Shown here piece after piece: positions 1 through 8,307 of a DNA stretch of 64,000 nt. The translations under genes and the position numbers were made by a program. Where the stretch lies: positions 1 to 64,000 of the forward strand of contig JAFKDC010000016.1 in NCBI GenBank assembly GCA_017255395.1, written 5' to 3'. Within the stretch, counting starts at the first letter, position 1. The number at the start of each line of letters is the position of its first letter. The notes below the pieces were generated by a model. That model was not told where the DNA came from and did no database searches. It worked only from the letters and a program-made list of their open reading frames with translations. Source of the DNA: Enemella evansiae (GTDB lineage: Bacteria; Pseudomonadota; Alphaproteobacteria; Rhodobacterales; Rhodobacteraceae).

Positions 1-453
1 CCACCCCAGAAACCCAACACACACCCGCCTTCTTGAGCGCCAAACACACTTATCCACAGACTTACACACAAATCACCCGCACATCAGCGAGTCACCGGCG
101 TCGTTTCGCGTGAATCACCAGAGACATGCGCGCCTTCTTCCCGGCATCCTCCGGTGAATCGCTCCCCCTGCCCCGGCCTCAGCGGCCCCATTTTCAAGGC
201 ATGGCAGCCCTGGGAGAGGCCGAGGAAAGCCGCAGTGGAAAAGGGGCCGCGCAGGGGCCCCTATATATAATGCGTCAGAAGGACGGGTTCAGACGGACGA
301 AACCCGGCCCACAGAGCTGTGGGCGGTTCGACGTGGATGAGGATCTGCGGAGAGTTGGCACCCCCAAGATCGGACACTTGGCTACCTATAGAGCAATGGG
401 TTATGGGAAAATTGCGTAAATTATGAGGAATGTCGCGCTGCTTCGGGTCAACC
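1..453. other. non-coding left edge of the window
   Basis: I see no gene here. It holds one perfect DnaA-box sequence (TTATCCACA at 50-58) with a similar TTACACACA at 62-70, and a GGGGCC/GGCCCC inverted repeat (243-261) followed by an AT stretch TATATATAA. Open frames through it do not look like proteins. The boxes could be chance or part of something to the left of the window. Confidence 0.4.
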
Positions 454-845
454 TCAGTAGCGCGCCCGCTTGATCCGCGACTTGGCGGCGGGCGTTTCAA
501 GGCGACGATATCGCCCTCCAGAATGCCGCGCGCAGTCCAGCGCATGGCCCGCAGCAACGACCGCCGCGCCAATGTCCTCTGCCCGTCCGCAAAGCAAACG
601 CCGACCCAACGGTCATAGGTTCGCTCCCCGTTCAGATCACAGGTGATCGAGCGGCCCCGGAGGTAGTTGACCATCCAGCGCTTTGCATCGCGGCCCGCAC
701 GGGTCTTGAGTTCTGGCGCGCCCACGCCATTCAGTCGCACCGGGGTTCCGTCCACGACGATAGTGTCGGCGTCCCGAACATGGAAGGACTACGCGACGGC
801 TTTGACCGGCAGCGCGAGACAGAAGATGACCATCAAGGCGCGCAT
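454..845 (-). pseudogene. broken secreted thermonuclease-like (SNase family) gene
   Basis: Read from the ATG at 845 the frame gives a signal-peptide-like start (MRALMVIFCLALPVKAVA), then an in-frame TAG, then an SNase-type core containing VRDADTIVVDGTPVRLNGV and APELKT. At about position 587 the frame shifts by one base: the end DIGAAVVAAGHALDCARHSG and a tail finishing RARY continue in another frame. Both lesions together make a functional product unlikely. Intact relatives are short secreted nucleases needing calcium. The gene starts 14 bases after the stop of the FG-GAP/RTX gene on the same strand, so it may once have been co-transcribed with it. Sequencing error could explain one lesion but hardly both. 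Confidence 0.75.
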
Positions 846-859
846 TGCTTCCCCTGCCC

Positions 860-3073
860 TTAGAGGATCACATCCCCATCCGCAAAGCGAAGCACCTCGG
901 CGTGGCCAATCACGTCGTGGCCTTCCCAGCCGCCACTGATCACCTCGGTCCGGATGCCGTCTTGGATGATGGTGTAATCGCTGCGATTGCCGGCATAGAC
1001 AATCACATCCGTGCCGAACCCCGCGAGGATGTAGTCGTCCCCGCCATTGCCCACCAGCGTGTCATCGCCGAGGCCACCCTCCAGCCGGTTCGCCGCGTGA
1101 TCGCCCCAGAGGAAATCGTCGGAATTGCTGCCAATCAGACGTTCGATCGCGATGTAGCTATCACCCGCCGCATCACCGCCCCAGCCGCGCCCTTTCAGGA
1201 GCGAGGCCGAAATGCCCGTGGTGCTGGCTGCATAGCTCAGGACATCCTGACCCGCGCCGCCATCATAAGACGCCGTCCCCTGACCCGTGACGATGATCGT
1301 GTCATCACCGCCAAGGGTCCGGAACCGGCCATCGCTGACCTGGAACAGATCATCGCCGCCGGTCCCGGTGACGCCTTCAACGTTTCTGAGCAACAGCTCG
1401 GCATAATCAGGCGGGAAGACCTCGATCTCGTCTTCGGTCTGAAAAACGCCGATCTGCCCGTCGCTCCAGACGAATGACACCATGTCTTTGCCGCCCTGGC
1501 CATCGACAAGGTCTGAACCGCCCAGGGTCAGGATCCAGTCATTCCCCGCGCTGCCCGTAATCAACTCCTGATTGGTCGTACCCGCAAAAACGCCCGATCC
1601 GCTGACCGTGTCATAATGGAAACCCGTTTCCGCCCCGTAGATTACAAAGGCTTCGCCAATCTGCGGGCTGGTGCCCGGCGAGGGCATGAAACTCTCATAT
1701 TCGTATCGCTGGCCGACGACGATATCGTCATAGCCGTCGCCGTTCAGATCACCCCCAGCAGAGACGGTCCATCCAAGCTCGAACCCCCACAGGTTGGCTC
1801 CGGACAGCGTGTACCCATTGGTGCCATCCAGATCATCGACTGATATTGTCGAAGTGTCTGTCGTGCCATACACCACGTAAACAGCACCGCCGCTCGCAAC
1901 GCCCAAGGTCTTTGTCTCGAATGCACCGATGATCAGATCATCCAAACCGTCACCGTTCACATCCCCTGAGCTTTCAATCCTGTTGATACTGCTTTCGAGA
2001 CCTTCGATGAGAAGACCAAGACCGCCGCTGGCTGATGGCAGATCGATATCTGTCGAGATCCGGTTCCCGTCACCAAAAATGATCTGAATTGCGCTGTCGC
2101 CAGGATCGAGTATTTGCGGATTGTCAAAATACCCGACAGCGATATCGAGGAACCCATCGCCATTGAAGTCACCGGCGTCCCCCAGAGATCGTCCGAGCTT
2201 TTGGCCCTGCAGGGTTCCACGGATGGCGAAACCGTCCACGGAGCCGATGTTTTCCTCTGTGATCACCCGGGGAAAGGTCTCAGGCTGGCTATAGATGACA
2301 TACACCACACCGGCGTCTTCTACACCCTCCACCTCAGTCAGTTGAGCCGACAGCATGAAGTCGCCGATGCCGTCGCCGTCAAGATCGCCAACCGGTTTGA
2401 TCCAATTTGATGCCAAGCTTGCGTCAATCTTTACTCCGTCTTCAGGCGCAAGCGTGTCAACATCAATACTGGCAGGGCGACCCGATTGGCTGCCAAAGAA
2501 GATGAAATCTTCATTCTGCCGTGACACCGAGAAGTCGTCAACGCCATCTCCATTGATGTCGCCAAGCTTGGCGGGCCTAGAGCCAAACCGCCCACCAAGA
2601 ATTTCTGTTGCAAGCGTGAACCCGTTGGTGCCATCCAACATGTCAACATCAATTTCGAAAGGAGCGCTGTCGCTCCCAAACACGACAAACGCTCGGCCCG
2701 CAAACCGAATTTCGCTGTCCAATGGAAATCCAGAAACCAAGATGTCGTCAAATCCATCTCCGTTCACGTCACCAATGAAAGTTGATTCCCAGGCTATTGC
2801 GCGCGCTTCGGTTCCGCTTGTCAGTTTAATGCCATAAAATGATGCGTTTCCGTTCAGGTCGATCACCGCCGGAAATCCGTCATTGGGCCCATAGAACAGG
2901 TATCCTGCGCCTGTTGGATTGGTACCGACTGCACCAACCAGAATATCCCCAAGCCCATCTCCGTTGAAATCGCCCGAGCTGACAGAACGCCCGAACCGAT
3001 CTTCAAGCTGAGACCCTCTCAACAAAACTCCGTTGCGCCCGTTGAGTTCGCCGATTTTCAGATCAGGTAGCAT
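860..3073 (-). CDS. FG-GAP repeat / RTX calcium-binding secreted protein
   Basis: Seven FG-GAP-type repeats with Ca-binding loops of the DxNGDGxxD kind (for example GDFNGDGLGDILVG, GDVNGDGFDDILVS, GDLNGDGYDDIVVG) cover about residues 10-470, the number expected for one seven-bladed integrin-alpha-like propeller. The C-terminal third has RTX nonapeptide-like segments (GSAGNDWIL, LGGDDTI, GGLGDDTLVGNGGDDYI) and ends with NRSDYTI...LRFADG, a tail common in type I secreted proteins. It is therefore probably exported to the surface or medium; no secretion genes are in the window. I prefer the ATG at 3073 because GGAGAGG lies 9 bases upstream; an ATG at 3091 is also possible. GC is visibly lower than in the core genes. 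The ligand or activity is unknown. Confidence 0.85.
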   Translation of the reverse strand: MLPDLKIGELNGRNGVLLRGSQLEDRFGRSVSSGDFNGDGLGDILVGAVGTNPTGAGYLFYGPNDGFPAVIDLNGNASFYGIKLTSGTEARAIAWESTFIGDVNGDGFDDILVSGFPLDSEIRFAGRAFVVFGSDSAPFEIDVDMLDGTNGFTLATEILGGRFGSRPAKLGDINGDGVDDFSVSRQNEDFIFFGSQSGRPASIDVDTLAPEDGVKIDASLASNWIKPVGDLDGDGIGDFMLSAQLTEVEGVEDAGVVYVIYSQPETFPRVITEENIGSVDGFAIRGTLQGQKLGRSLGDAGDFNGDGFLDIAVGYFDNPQILDPGDSAIQIIFGDGNRISTDIDLPSASGGLGLLIEGLESSINRIESSGDVNGDGLDDLIIGAFETKTLGVASGGAVYVVYGTTDTSTISVDDLDGTNGYTLSGANLWGFELGWTVSAGGDLNGDGYDDIVVGQRYEYESFMPSPGTSPQIGEAFVIYGAETGFHYDTVSGSGVFAGTTNQELITGSAGNDWILTLGGSDLVDGQGGKDMVSFVWSDGQIGVFQTEDEIEVFPPDYAELLLRNVEGVTGTGGDDLFQVSDGRFRTLGGDDTIIVTGQGTASYDGGAGQDVLSYAASTTGISASLLKGRGWGGDAAGDSYIAIERLIGSNSDDFLWGDHAANRLEGGLGDDTLVGNGGDDYILAGFGTDVIVYAGNRSDYTIIQDGIRTEVISGGWEGHDVIGHAEVLRFADGDVIL

Positions 3074-3130
3074 CACTGGAATCCTCTCCATTTGACATTT
3101 GCAGTCAATTCAGCGTCTCGGTTCACGCAT

Positions 3131-3409
3131 TCACAGACCAAGTTCCCGCTCGATTTCACATAATTTTGCGTTGTTGATGATAAGAATATCGACACCGTCC
3201 CCATTCAAATCAACATGAACATGGATGGACGGTTTCGTAACCGTTGTGTTGGCATTCATTGCCACGACAAGCGAGTCGCTCGGCCCATAGAAATCAACGA
3301 TGGTATCGTGGCCGCCACCCGCCTCGAAGTGGAATATATCCGGGCCAGCCCCGCCGCGCAACAGAGCCTCCACCACGCCTTGAAGCCTCAGTTTGGGGCC
3401 GGTTAACGT
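3131..3409 (-). pseudogene. C-terminal fragment of an RTX-type protein, 5' end cut by an IS
   Basis: About 90 residues resemble the end of an RTX protein (LRGGAGPDIFHFEAGGGHDT, then VDLNGDGVDILI). The frame runs back from the fragment to a stop at 3410-3412, right at the edge of the IS remnant, and has no good start of its own. The likely history is that an IS inserted into a larger RTX gene and the upstream part was lost. It lies just upstream of the FG-GAP/RTX gene on the same strand. Confidence 0.65.
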
Positions 3410-3564
3410 TTAGGCTCAGGACCCATTGATTTCCCCTGAGCCCCGTGATTCAGCGTTCGGAAAACGAGCGGTGACATGTCTGATCTCTTCTGGCTGAGCG
3501 ACGCGCAGATGGCGCGTCTTGAGCCCTATTTCCCGAAGTCCCACGGCAAGCCTCGCGTCCCCTG

Positions 3565-3602
3565 CCCGGCAGGGCATTGCGCAGCAATGTCCCGAGAGGG
3601 GT
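3565..3602 (+). repeat. 38-bp palindromic element, copy 1
   Basis: The sequence contains a hairpin, GGGCATTGC-GCA-GCAATGTCCC, and is present again in exact inverted orientation at 3856-3893. It sits exactly where the transposase alignment breaks off, in place of about 90 codons. Confidence 0.75.
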
Positions 3603-3855
3603 CGCACAAAGGGTGGCATGAACACCAAGCTGCATGCCATCTGCGACAGCAACGACCGCCCGATCAGTTTCTTCGTCTCCGCTGGCCAGGTCAGTGATTA
3701 CATCGGGGCGCGAGCGTTGCTCAGCAGCCTGCCCGATGTCGACTGGCTGCTCGGGGATCGGGGCTACGACGCCGATTGGTTCCGAGAAGCGTTGCAAGAC
3801 AAAGGGATACGCGCCTGCATCCCGGGCCGGAAATAACGCAAGAAAACCGTGAAAT

Positions 3856-3893
3856 ACCCCTCTCGGGACATTGCTGCGCAATGCCCTGCCGGG
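3856..3893 (-). repeat. 38-bp palindromic element, copy 2 (inverted)
   Basis: This is the exact reverse complement of 3565-3602 over 38 bases. It replaces a short conserved stretch of the transposase between VKY and EIMFGRLKDW. Together the two copies form a long inverted repeat around 253 bases of transposase sequence. Confidence 0.75.
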
Positions 3894-4116
3894 AGCGATG
3901 CGAAATCATGTTCGGCAGGCTCAAGGACTGGCGCCGTGTCACGACCAGATAGGACAGATGCCCAAAGGCCTTCTTCTCCGCCATCGCTCTCGCCGCAACT
4001 GTCATCTATTGGCTATGAGGCCTGAGCCCAGGGCAAGACGAAATGCCCTGATGTGGCCTTCATTCGCCGGAAATGTCCATAAAACGTTACCATGAGCGCC
4101 CATAGGCGGATGTTGC

Positions 4117-4202
4117 TGGTACCCAAGGTCGGACTCGAACCGACATGACCGTTAGGCCGGGGGATTTTGAATCCCCTGCGTCTACCATTCCGCCACTTGG
4201 GC
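4117..4202 (-). tRNA. tRNA-Leu (CAA)
   Basis: The minus strand folds as an 86-nt class II tRNA: acceptor GCCCAAG pairs with CTTGGGT, the anticodon loop is TTCAAAA (anticodon CAA), there is a variable arm, the T-loop is GGTTCGAGTCC and CCA is encoded. Its 3' end points toward the accessory segment at the left of the window. Confidence 0.95.
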
Positions 4203-4308
4203 AACGCAGCGACATGTATCGCCCTGCCCCGGACAGGTAAAGGGGGTCCGTCGCTTGACCGCCCTTGCGGCCCATGCTCTGACGCCGGGGACCAAACGGA
4301 GACCCGCG

Positions 4309-4887
4309 ATGCTGCGCCGCCTTTACGACTGGACGATGGCCCAAGCCCGGGGCCGCAACGCCCTCTGGGTTCTGGCCGTCGTCGCCTTCATCGAAAGCTC
4401 GGTCTTTCCGATCCCGCCGGACGTGCTGATGATCCCGATGATCCTCGCGCAGCCGCGCCGGGCCTGGCTGATCGCCGGGGTTGCCACGCTGGCCTCGGTG
4501 CTGGGCGGGATTCTGGGCTACGGCATCGGCTACTTCTTCTACGAGGGCATCGGCCAGCCCATCCTCGAAAGCCTCGGCAAGGCGGAGTCGATGGCGGCCT
4601 TCAACGACAAGTTCAATGGCGTGGGTTTCTGGGCGGTGCTGATCGCGGGCATCACGCCCTTCCCCTACAAGGTCATCACCATCATGTCGGGCTGGACGGC
4701 GATGCCGCTGGGCACCTTCATCGTGACCTCGATCGTGGCGCGCGCCTTTCGCTTCTTTGTCGTCGCGGGCCTGCTGCGCACCTTCGGCGCACCCATTCGT
4801 GAATTCATCGAGCGCTACCTCGGTCTTGTCTTCACCGCTTTCATGGTGCTTCTGGTCGGTGGATTTGTTCTGTTGAAATACCTCTGA
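4309..4887 (+). CDS. YqaA-type inner-membrane protein (VTT/DedA-like)
   Basis: The 192-residue product has several hydrophobic segments and the features of the YqaA/SNARE-associated (VTT) family: FIESSVFPIPPDVLMIPM near residue 25 and GITPFPYKVITIMSGW near residue 122, the two half-repeats with the conserved proline-rich re-entrant motifs. Such proteins sit in the inner membrane; relatives are linked to lipid or proton-coupled transport, but the substrate of this one is unknown. I chose the ATG at 4309, which has GGAGA just upstream and begins MLRRLYDW as in relatives, over an in-frame start at 4255. dsbB follows after 9 bases, so the two are probably one operon. Confidence 0.88.
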   Translation: MLRRLYDWTMAQARGRNALWVLAVVAFIESSVFPIPPDVLMIPMILAQPRRAWLIAGVATLASVLGGILGYGIGYFFYEGIGQPILESLGKAESMAAFNDKFNGVGFWAVLIAGITPFPYKVITIMSGWTAMPLGTFIVTSIVARAFRFFVVAGLLRTFGAPIREFIERYLGLVFTAFMVLLVGGFVLLKYL

Positions 4888-4896
4888 GGCCCCGTG

Positions 4897-5367
4897 ATGA
4901 CCCAGCCCCGCACCCTTCTGACCCTGCTCGGCATCGCCGGCTCCGCCGGCCTGCTGCTGGGGGCGCTGGCCTTTCAGTACATCGGCGGGCTGCCGCCCTG
5001 CAAACTCTGTTACTGGCAGCGTTACGGCCATCTCGCCGCCGTGGTCCTCGGCCTTCTGGCGCTTGTTGTGCCGCAGCGCATCCTGCTGTGGCTGGCAGCG
5101 CTGGGGGCCGGGTCCAGCGCGGCGGTCGGGATCTATCACACCGGGGTAGAGCGTGGCTGGTGGGAAGGGCCTTCGACCTGCACGTCCGGCCCGGTCGCGG
5201 GGAAATCCGTCGACGACCTGCTGAACGACATCATGGCGGCCCCCATGGTGCGCTGCGACGACATCGCCTGGGAACTGGCGGGCCTGTCGATGGCAAGCTG
5301 GAACGTCCTCGCCTCGACGGTCATCCTTTTGTGCTTTGTCGCGGCCGCCAACCGGCTGCGCGGCTGA
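4897..5367 (+). CDS. dsbB: disulfide bond formation protein B
   Basis: DsbB reoxidises the periplasmic thiol oxidase DsbA and passes electrons to quinone in the inner membrane. The 156-residue protein has four hydrophobic segments, the first cysteine pair in the motif CKLC after the first membrane span, and a second pair in the periplasmic loop (STCTSG and VRCDD). Length matches the short alphaproteobacterial form. The ATG is used rather than a GTG three bases upstream. It follows the YqaA-type gene closely. dsbA is not in the window. Confidence 0.9.
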   Translation: MTQPRTLLTLLGIAGSAGLLLGALAFQYIGGLPPCKLCYWQRYGHLAAVVLGLLALVVPQRILLWLAALGAGSSAAVGIYHTGVERGWWEGPSTCTSGPVAGKSVDDLLNDIMAAPMVRCDDIAWELAGLSMASWNVLASTVILLCFVAAANRLRG

Positions 5368-5423
5368 CCCGCCGCGCCCGGGGCCCTGCCCGCGTGGAAC
5401 AAGCGGCGTGACAGCGCGGGGCC

Positions 5424-5448
5424 CCTCTGGCACTACGGGTGCCAGAGG
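5424..5448 (+). terminator. stem-loop after dsbB
   Basis: A perfect 10-bp stem CCTCTGGCAC/GTGCCAGAGG with a 5-base loop lies between dsbB and the following small gene. There is no U-run after it, so it may be an RNA-stabilising or attenuating hairpin rather than a classical terminator. Confidence 0.5.
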
Positions 5449-5469
5449 ATATCTGCCGGACCCGCGCCC

Positions 5470-5613
5470 ATGACCAACAGCCTTGCCATCGCTCTCGGGC
5501 TTGCCATTGCCGCCTTCGTGACCGCGGATCTCCTGCTCTTTGATGGCACCAACCTGCTGTTCCTCGCCCGCAAGCTTTACTGGCTGATCGACTGGCTCGC
5601 CTTCTGGCGCTGA
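5470..5613 (+). CDS. small membrane protein, 47 aa
   Basis: A 47-residue frame starts MTNSLAIALGLAIAAFVTAD and ends WLIDWLAFWR. Residues 5-35 form one long hydrophobic stretch, followed by a basic/aromatic tail, so it is probably a single-pass inner-membrane peptide. It stands between dsbB and gap on the same strand, too short for ordinary gene calls. Similar tiny frames before gap are, from memory, common in this group. Function unknown. Confidence 0.6.
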   Translation: MTNSLAIALGLAIAAFVTADLLLFDGTNLLFLARKLYWLIDWLAFWR

Positions 5614-5748
5614 CCCGGTTTCCCGGTTGACTTCGCGGCTTGCGGATGCATGTTAGCGATAACGGAATTTCCGGTCGTCTTTGGCGCGCACTTCGACAAG
5701 GCTGAAGGCGCGCCAAGCGCCATCTGAGCTGCAAGAAGGGAGCCTTCC

Positions 5749-6750
5749 ATGACAGTCAAAGTCGCCATCAACGGTTTCGGCCGTATCGGCCGCAACGTGC
5801 TGCGCGCCATCATCGAATCCGGTCGCACCGATATCGAGGTCATCGCGATCAACGATCTTGGCCCGGTCGAGACCAACGCCCACCTTCTGCAGTACGACTC
5901 CGTTCACGGTCGCTTTCCGGTCGCGGTCACCCACACCGAGGACACCATCGACGTGGGCCGCGGCCCGATCCGCGTGACGGCCATCCGCAACCCGGCAGAG
6001 CTGCCGTGGTCGGATGTCGACGTGGTCATGGAATGCACCGGCATCTTCACCTCGAAAGAAAAATGCCAGGCGCATCTGGAAAACGGGTCGAGCCGCGTGC
6101 TGATCTCGGCGCCCGGGACAGATGCGGACAAGACCATCGTCTACGGCGTGAACCACGACACCCTGACTGCGGAGGACCTTATTGTCTCGAACGCCTCCTG
6201 CACCACGAACTGCCTGTCGCCGGTGGCCAAGGTCCTGAACGACGCCATCGGCATCGAGAAGGGCTTCATGACCACGATCCACAGCTACACCGGCGACCAG
6301 CCGACGCTGGACACGATGCACAAGGATCTCTACCGCGCCCGCGCGGCAGCCCTGTCGATGATCCCGACCTCGACCGGCGCGGCCAAGGCGGTGGGCCTTG
6401 TGCTGCCCGAACTGAATGGCAGGCTCGACGGCGTGGCGATCCGGGTGCCGACGCCCAATGTCTCGGTCGTCGACCTGACCTTCAACGCCGCGCGCGCGAC
6501 CTCGGTGGAAGAGATCAACGAGGCGATTCGCGCAGCGGCGGAGGGCCCGCTGAAGGGTATCCTTGGCTACACGGACAAGAAGCTGGTCTCGGTCGACTTC
6601 AACCACGATCCGCATTCCTCGGTCTTCCATATGGACCAGACGAAGGTGATGGAGGGCACGATGTGCCGCATCCTGTCCTGGTACGACAACGAATGGGGCT
6701 TCTCGAACCGCATGAGCGATACCGCCGTGGCGATGGGCAAGCTGATCTGA
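5749..6750 (+). CDS. gap: glyceraldehyde-3-phosphate dehydrogenase, type I
   Basis: The enzyme oxidises and phosphorylates glyceraldehyde-3-phosphate to 1,3-bisphosphoglycerate with NAD(P)+ in glycolysis or the Calvin cycle. The 333-residue product has the N-terminal Rossmann motif [14 protein letters not shown], the catalytic cysteine in SNASCTTNC (about residue 152), the substrate segment HSYTGDQ and the C-terminal [13 protein letters not shown]. The start has a GGGAG ribosome site 8 bases upstream. A single gene with its own terminator seems likely; tpiA, its partner enzyme, is 17 kb away. Confidence 0.97.
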   Translation: MTVKVAINGFGRIGRNVLRAIIESGRTDIEVIAINDLGPVETNAHLLQYDSVHGRFPVAVTHTEDTIDVGRGPIRVTAIRNPAELPWSDVDVVMECTGIFTSKEKCQAHLENGSSRVLISAPGTDADKTIVYGVNHDTLTAEDLIVSNASCTTNCLSPVAKVLNDAIGIEKGFMTTIHSYTGDQPTLDTMHKDLYRARAAALSMIPTSTGAAKAVGLVLPELNGRLDGVAIRVPTPNVSVVDLTFNAARATSVEEINEAIRAAAEGPLKGILGYTDKKLVSVDFNHDPHSSVFHMDQTKVMEGTMCRILSWYDNEWGFSNRMSDTAVAMGKLI

Positions 6751-6771
6751 CGATCGCGTTCCGACGGAACC

Positions 6772-6800
6772 AAGGGGGCTTCGCTGCGGCGGGGCCCCTT
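6772..6800 (+). terminator. terminator of gap
   Basis: AAGGGG and CCCCTT pair around a GC-rich loop and are followed by TTCGTTTCG, 21 bases after the gap stop codon. This fits a weak intrinsic terminator. Confidence 0.6.
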
Positions 6801-6834
6801 TTCGTTTCGCCGCGCCTTGCGCGTCGACCAGCCG

Positions 6835-6880
6835 GGGGCTCCGCCCCCGGACCCCCGAGGTATTTGCGGACCAAAGAAGG
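6835..6880 (+). repeat. dispersed GAGgTATTT...AAGAAG repeat, copy A
   Basis: A GGGGGCTCCGCCCCC hairpin is followed by GAGGTATTTGCGGACCAAAG and AAGG. The same pattern (GC-rich hairpin, GAG-T/G-ATTT, about 8 bases, AAGAAG) recurs near 12.3, 30.45, 36.86, 51.7 and 56.5 kb. Confidence 0.6.
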
Positions 6881-7030
6881 GCTGGCCCTGGCGTCATGAC
6901 CGCTGCGCATGGCGGACAATCAGGGTTGCGGGGAGGACAAGCCGACTTTGCAGATGCAGCGATTGTGCCGCAGCGCAGCAAGAGCCATGTTAGCGGAAAC
7001 AGAGCAAAGAGATGCTGAAAGGAAAGACCG

Positions 7031-7189
7031 ATGACCCTGTTTGACACGCTCCGCAGCCGCATGGAACGCCGCGCCCGCTATCGCCGTACCGTTCACGAAC
7101 TCGAAGCGATGGGTGCCGACGTCCAGCGCGATCTGAACATCGCGCCGGAGGATATCTACCGCATCGCCCGGCACGCCGTCTACGGCTGA
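7031..7189 (+). CDS. DUF1127-like small protein, 52 aa
   Basis: The 52-residue basic protein begins MTLFDTLRSRMERRARYRRT and has the pattern HELEAMGADVQRDLNIAPED followed by IYRIA, which matches the DUF1127 layout (RxxxEL...DLGI...DI). Such proteins are small and cytoplasmic; in some alphaproteobacteria they affect RNA or phosphate/carbon metabolism, but no role can be assigned here. An AAAGGAAAG ribosome site lies just upstream. Its stop is 4 bases from the end of coaD, which converges on it. Confidence 0.7.
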   Translation: MTLFDTLRSRMERRARYRRTVHELEAMGADVQRDLNIAPEDIYRIARHAVYG

Positions 7190-7193
7190 GGCC

Positions 7194-7697
7194 TCAGCGC
7201 GTCCGGCCGGCGTTCTTTTCCGCGAGGGCGTCGCGCACGGCGGGACTGACGAATTTCGACACATCCCCGCCGAGGCGCGAGATCTCTTTCACCAGCTTGG
7301 ACGCGATGGCCTGATGCCGGGCCTCGGCCATCAGGAAGACCGTCTCGACGCTGTCGTCCAGCGCACGGTTCATCCCGACCATCTGGTATTCGTATTCGAA
7401 ATCCGCCACCGCGCGCAGGCCTCGGATGATGATCGTGGCGCCCACGTCGCGGGCGCAGTCGATCAGCAGGTTCTCGAAGGGGTGGACAAGGATCTCTGTC
7501 CCGGTCTCTTCCGCGACCACGCGGGTTTCCCGCTCGATCATGGCGACACGCTCTTCGAGAGAGAACAACGGCCCCTTGTCGCGGTTGATCGCGGCGCCGA
7601 TCACCAGCCGGTCGACCAGAGACGCCCCCCGCCGGATGATATCGAGGTGCCCAAGCGTGATCGGATCGAAGGTTCCGGGATACAGGCCGATGCGCAT
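7194..7697 (-). CDS. coaD: phosphopantetheine adenylyltransferase
   Basis: CoaD transfers AMP from ATP to 4'-phosphopantetheine in coenzyme A synthesis. The 167-residue product carries the nucleotidyltransferase signature PGTFDPITLGHLDII (the TxGH motif), RGLRAVADFEYE and the C-terminal KEISRLGGDVSKFVSP that carries the second ATP-binding segment of the family. Length is normal. It is transcribed alone toward the DUF1127-like gene. Confidence 0.96.
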   Translation of the reverse strand: MRIGLYPGTFDPITLGHLDIIRRGASLVDRLVIGAAINRDKGPLFSLEERVAMIERETRVVAEETGTEILVHPFENLLIDCARDVGATIIIRGLRAVADFEYEYQMVGMNRALDDSVETVFLMAEARHQAIASKLVKEISRLGGDVSKFVSPAVRDALAEKNAGRTR

Positions 7698-7812
7698 GGT
7701 CGGGCGCCCCTCCTAGGCAGTGGTCGCATTTCATCGCACGCAACTATATTGCGCGCGCCAATGCAAGGCGGAAACGACAGCCCCGGTTCCCTGCGCCGGT
7801 CGGTTCGGGGTT

Positions 7813-8247
7813 TCAGTGCCCCATGATCATGCCTTCGAGGGCATCCTTTTCCATCGCCAGTTCCGACAGACGCGCCTTGACCACGTCGCCCAGGGTGATC
7901 AGGCCGATCATCCTGCCGTCTTCGACCACCGGCATGTGGCGAAAGCGGCCCTCGGTCATCTTGGCAAGGATCGCGTCGGCCATGTCGGCCCGCGTGCAGG
8001 TCACCAACTCGCGGGTCATGTAGTCGTCGACCTTGTCGGACAGGCACCCTGCCCCGACCTTGGCGAGGACCCGGACAATGTCGCGTTCCGACAGGATGCC
8101 TTCGGCGGCGCTGCCGTCGCTGGAGACCACCACCGTGCCGATCCGTTTCTCCGCAAGAATCTGCGCCGCATCGGCCACCAGGGTCCCCGGCTTCACGGTA
8201 TGGACGCCATCCGTACCCTTGCTCTTCAGGATTTGCTGCACCTGCAT
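7813..8247 (-). CDS. CBS-domain pair protein
   Basis: The 144-residue protein consists of two CBS domains (about residues 8-65 and 76-130), with GTVVVSSDGSAAEGILSERD and HMPVVEDGRMIGLITLGDVV as the ends of each. CBS pairs bind adenosyl nucleotides and act as cytosolic energy or redox sensors; the partner protein is not evident. The ATG at 8247 was chosen because AGGAGG lies 7 bases upstream. It is followed by coaD on the same strand after 115 bases. Confidence 0.85.
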   Translation of the reverse strand: MQVQQILKSKGTDGVHTVKPGTLVADAAQILAEKRIGTVVVSSDGSAAEGILSERDIVRVLAKVGAGCLSDKVDDYMTRELVTCTRADMADAILAKMTEGRFRHMPVVEDGRMIGLITLGDVVKARLSELAMEKDALEGMIMGH

Positions 8248-8307
8248 GTCGGGACCTCCTTGCGCTCGATGCCCATGGGACAAGCGTTGCCCGCGCCCCC
8301 GATCCTG

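Larger units (their letters stand above)
3476..4018 (+). pseudogene. IS5-family transposase, multiply broken
   Basis: The start MSDLFWLSDAQMARLEPYF and the middle segment with GMNTKLHAICDS, AGQVSDYIGA and LLGDRGYDADWFREAL are typical of IS427-group DDE transposases; GDRGYD carries one catalytic aspartate. The part expected between residue 28 and GRTKGG is missing and replaced by a 38-bp palindromic sequence. A TAA interrupts after PGRK. A second, inverted copy of the 38-bp sequence replaces the next conserved stretch, and a TAG precedes DRCPKAFFSAIALAATVIYW. It cannot make an active transposase. Confidence 0.8.
3413..4028 (+). mobile_element. decayed IS5-family insertion sequence remnant
   Basis: The ends look like degenerate inverted repeats (GGCTCAGG at 3413 and CCTGAGCC ending at 4028) around a damaged transposase reading frame. 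At about 616 bp it is shorter than the 800-900 bp usual for IS5-type (IS427-like) elements, consistent with the internal deletion seen in the transposase. No clear target duplication was found. It separates the RTX fragment from the tRNA-Leu. Confidence 0.7.

Noticed and set aside
50-70. Chromosome replication origin suggested by DnaA boxes
   Set aside because: Only one perfect and one imperfect box were found, without an AT-rich unwinding region or origin-linked genes nearby.
4029-4116. Attachment-site duplication of the tRNA-Leu 3' end
   Set aside because: No second copy of the T-arm and acceptor sequence was seen between 1 and 4116.
4087-5433. Long minus-strand frame across yqaA and dsbB
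   Set aside because: It runs through the tRNA-Leu and opposite two well-recognised genes; no family resemblance.
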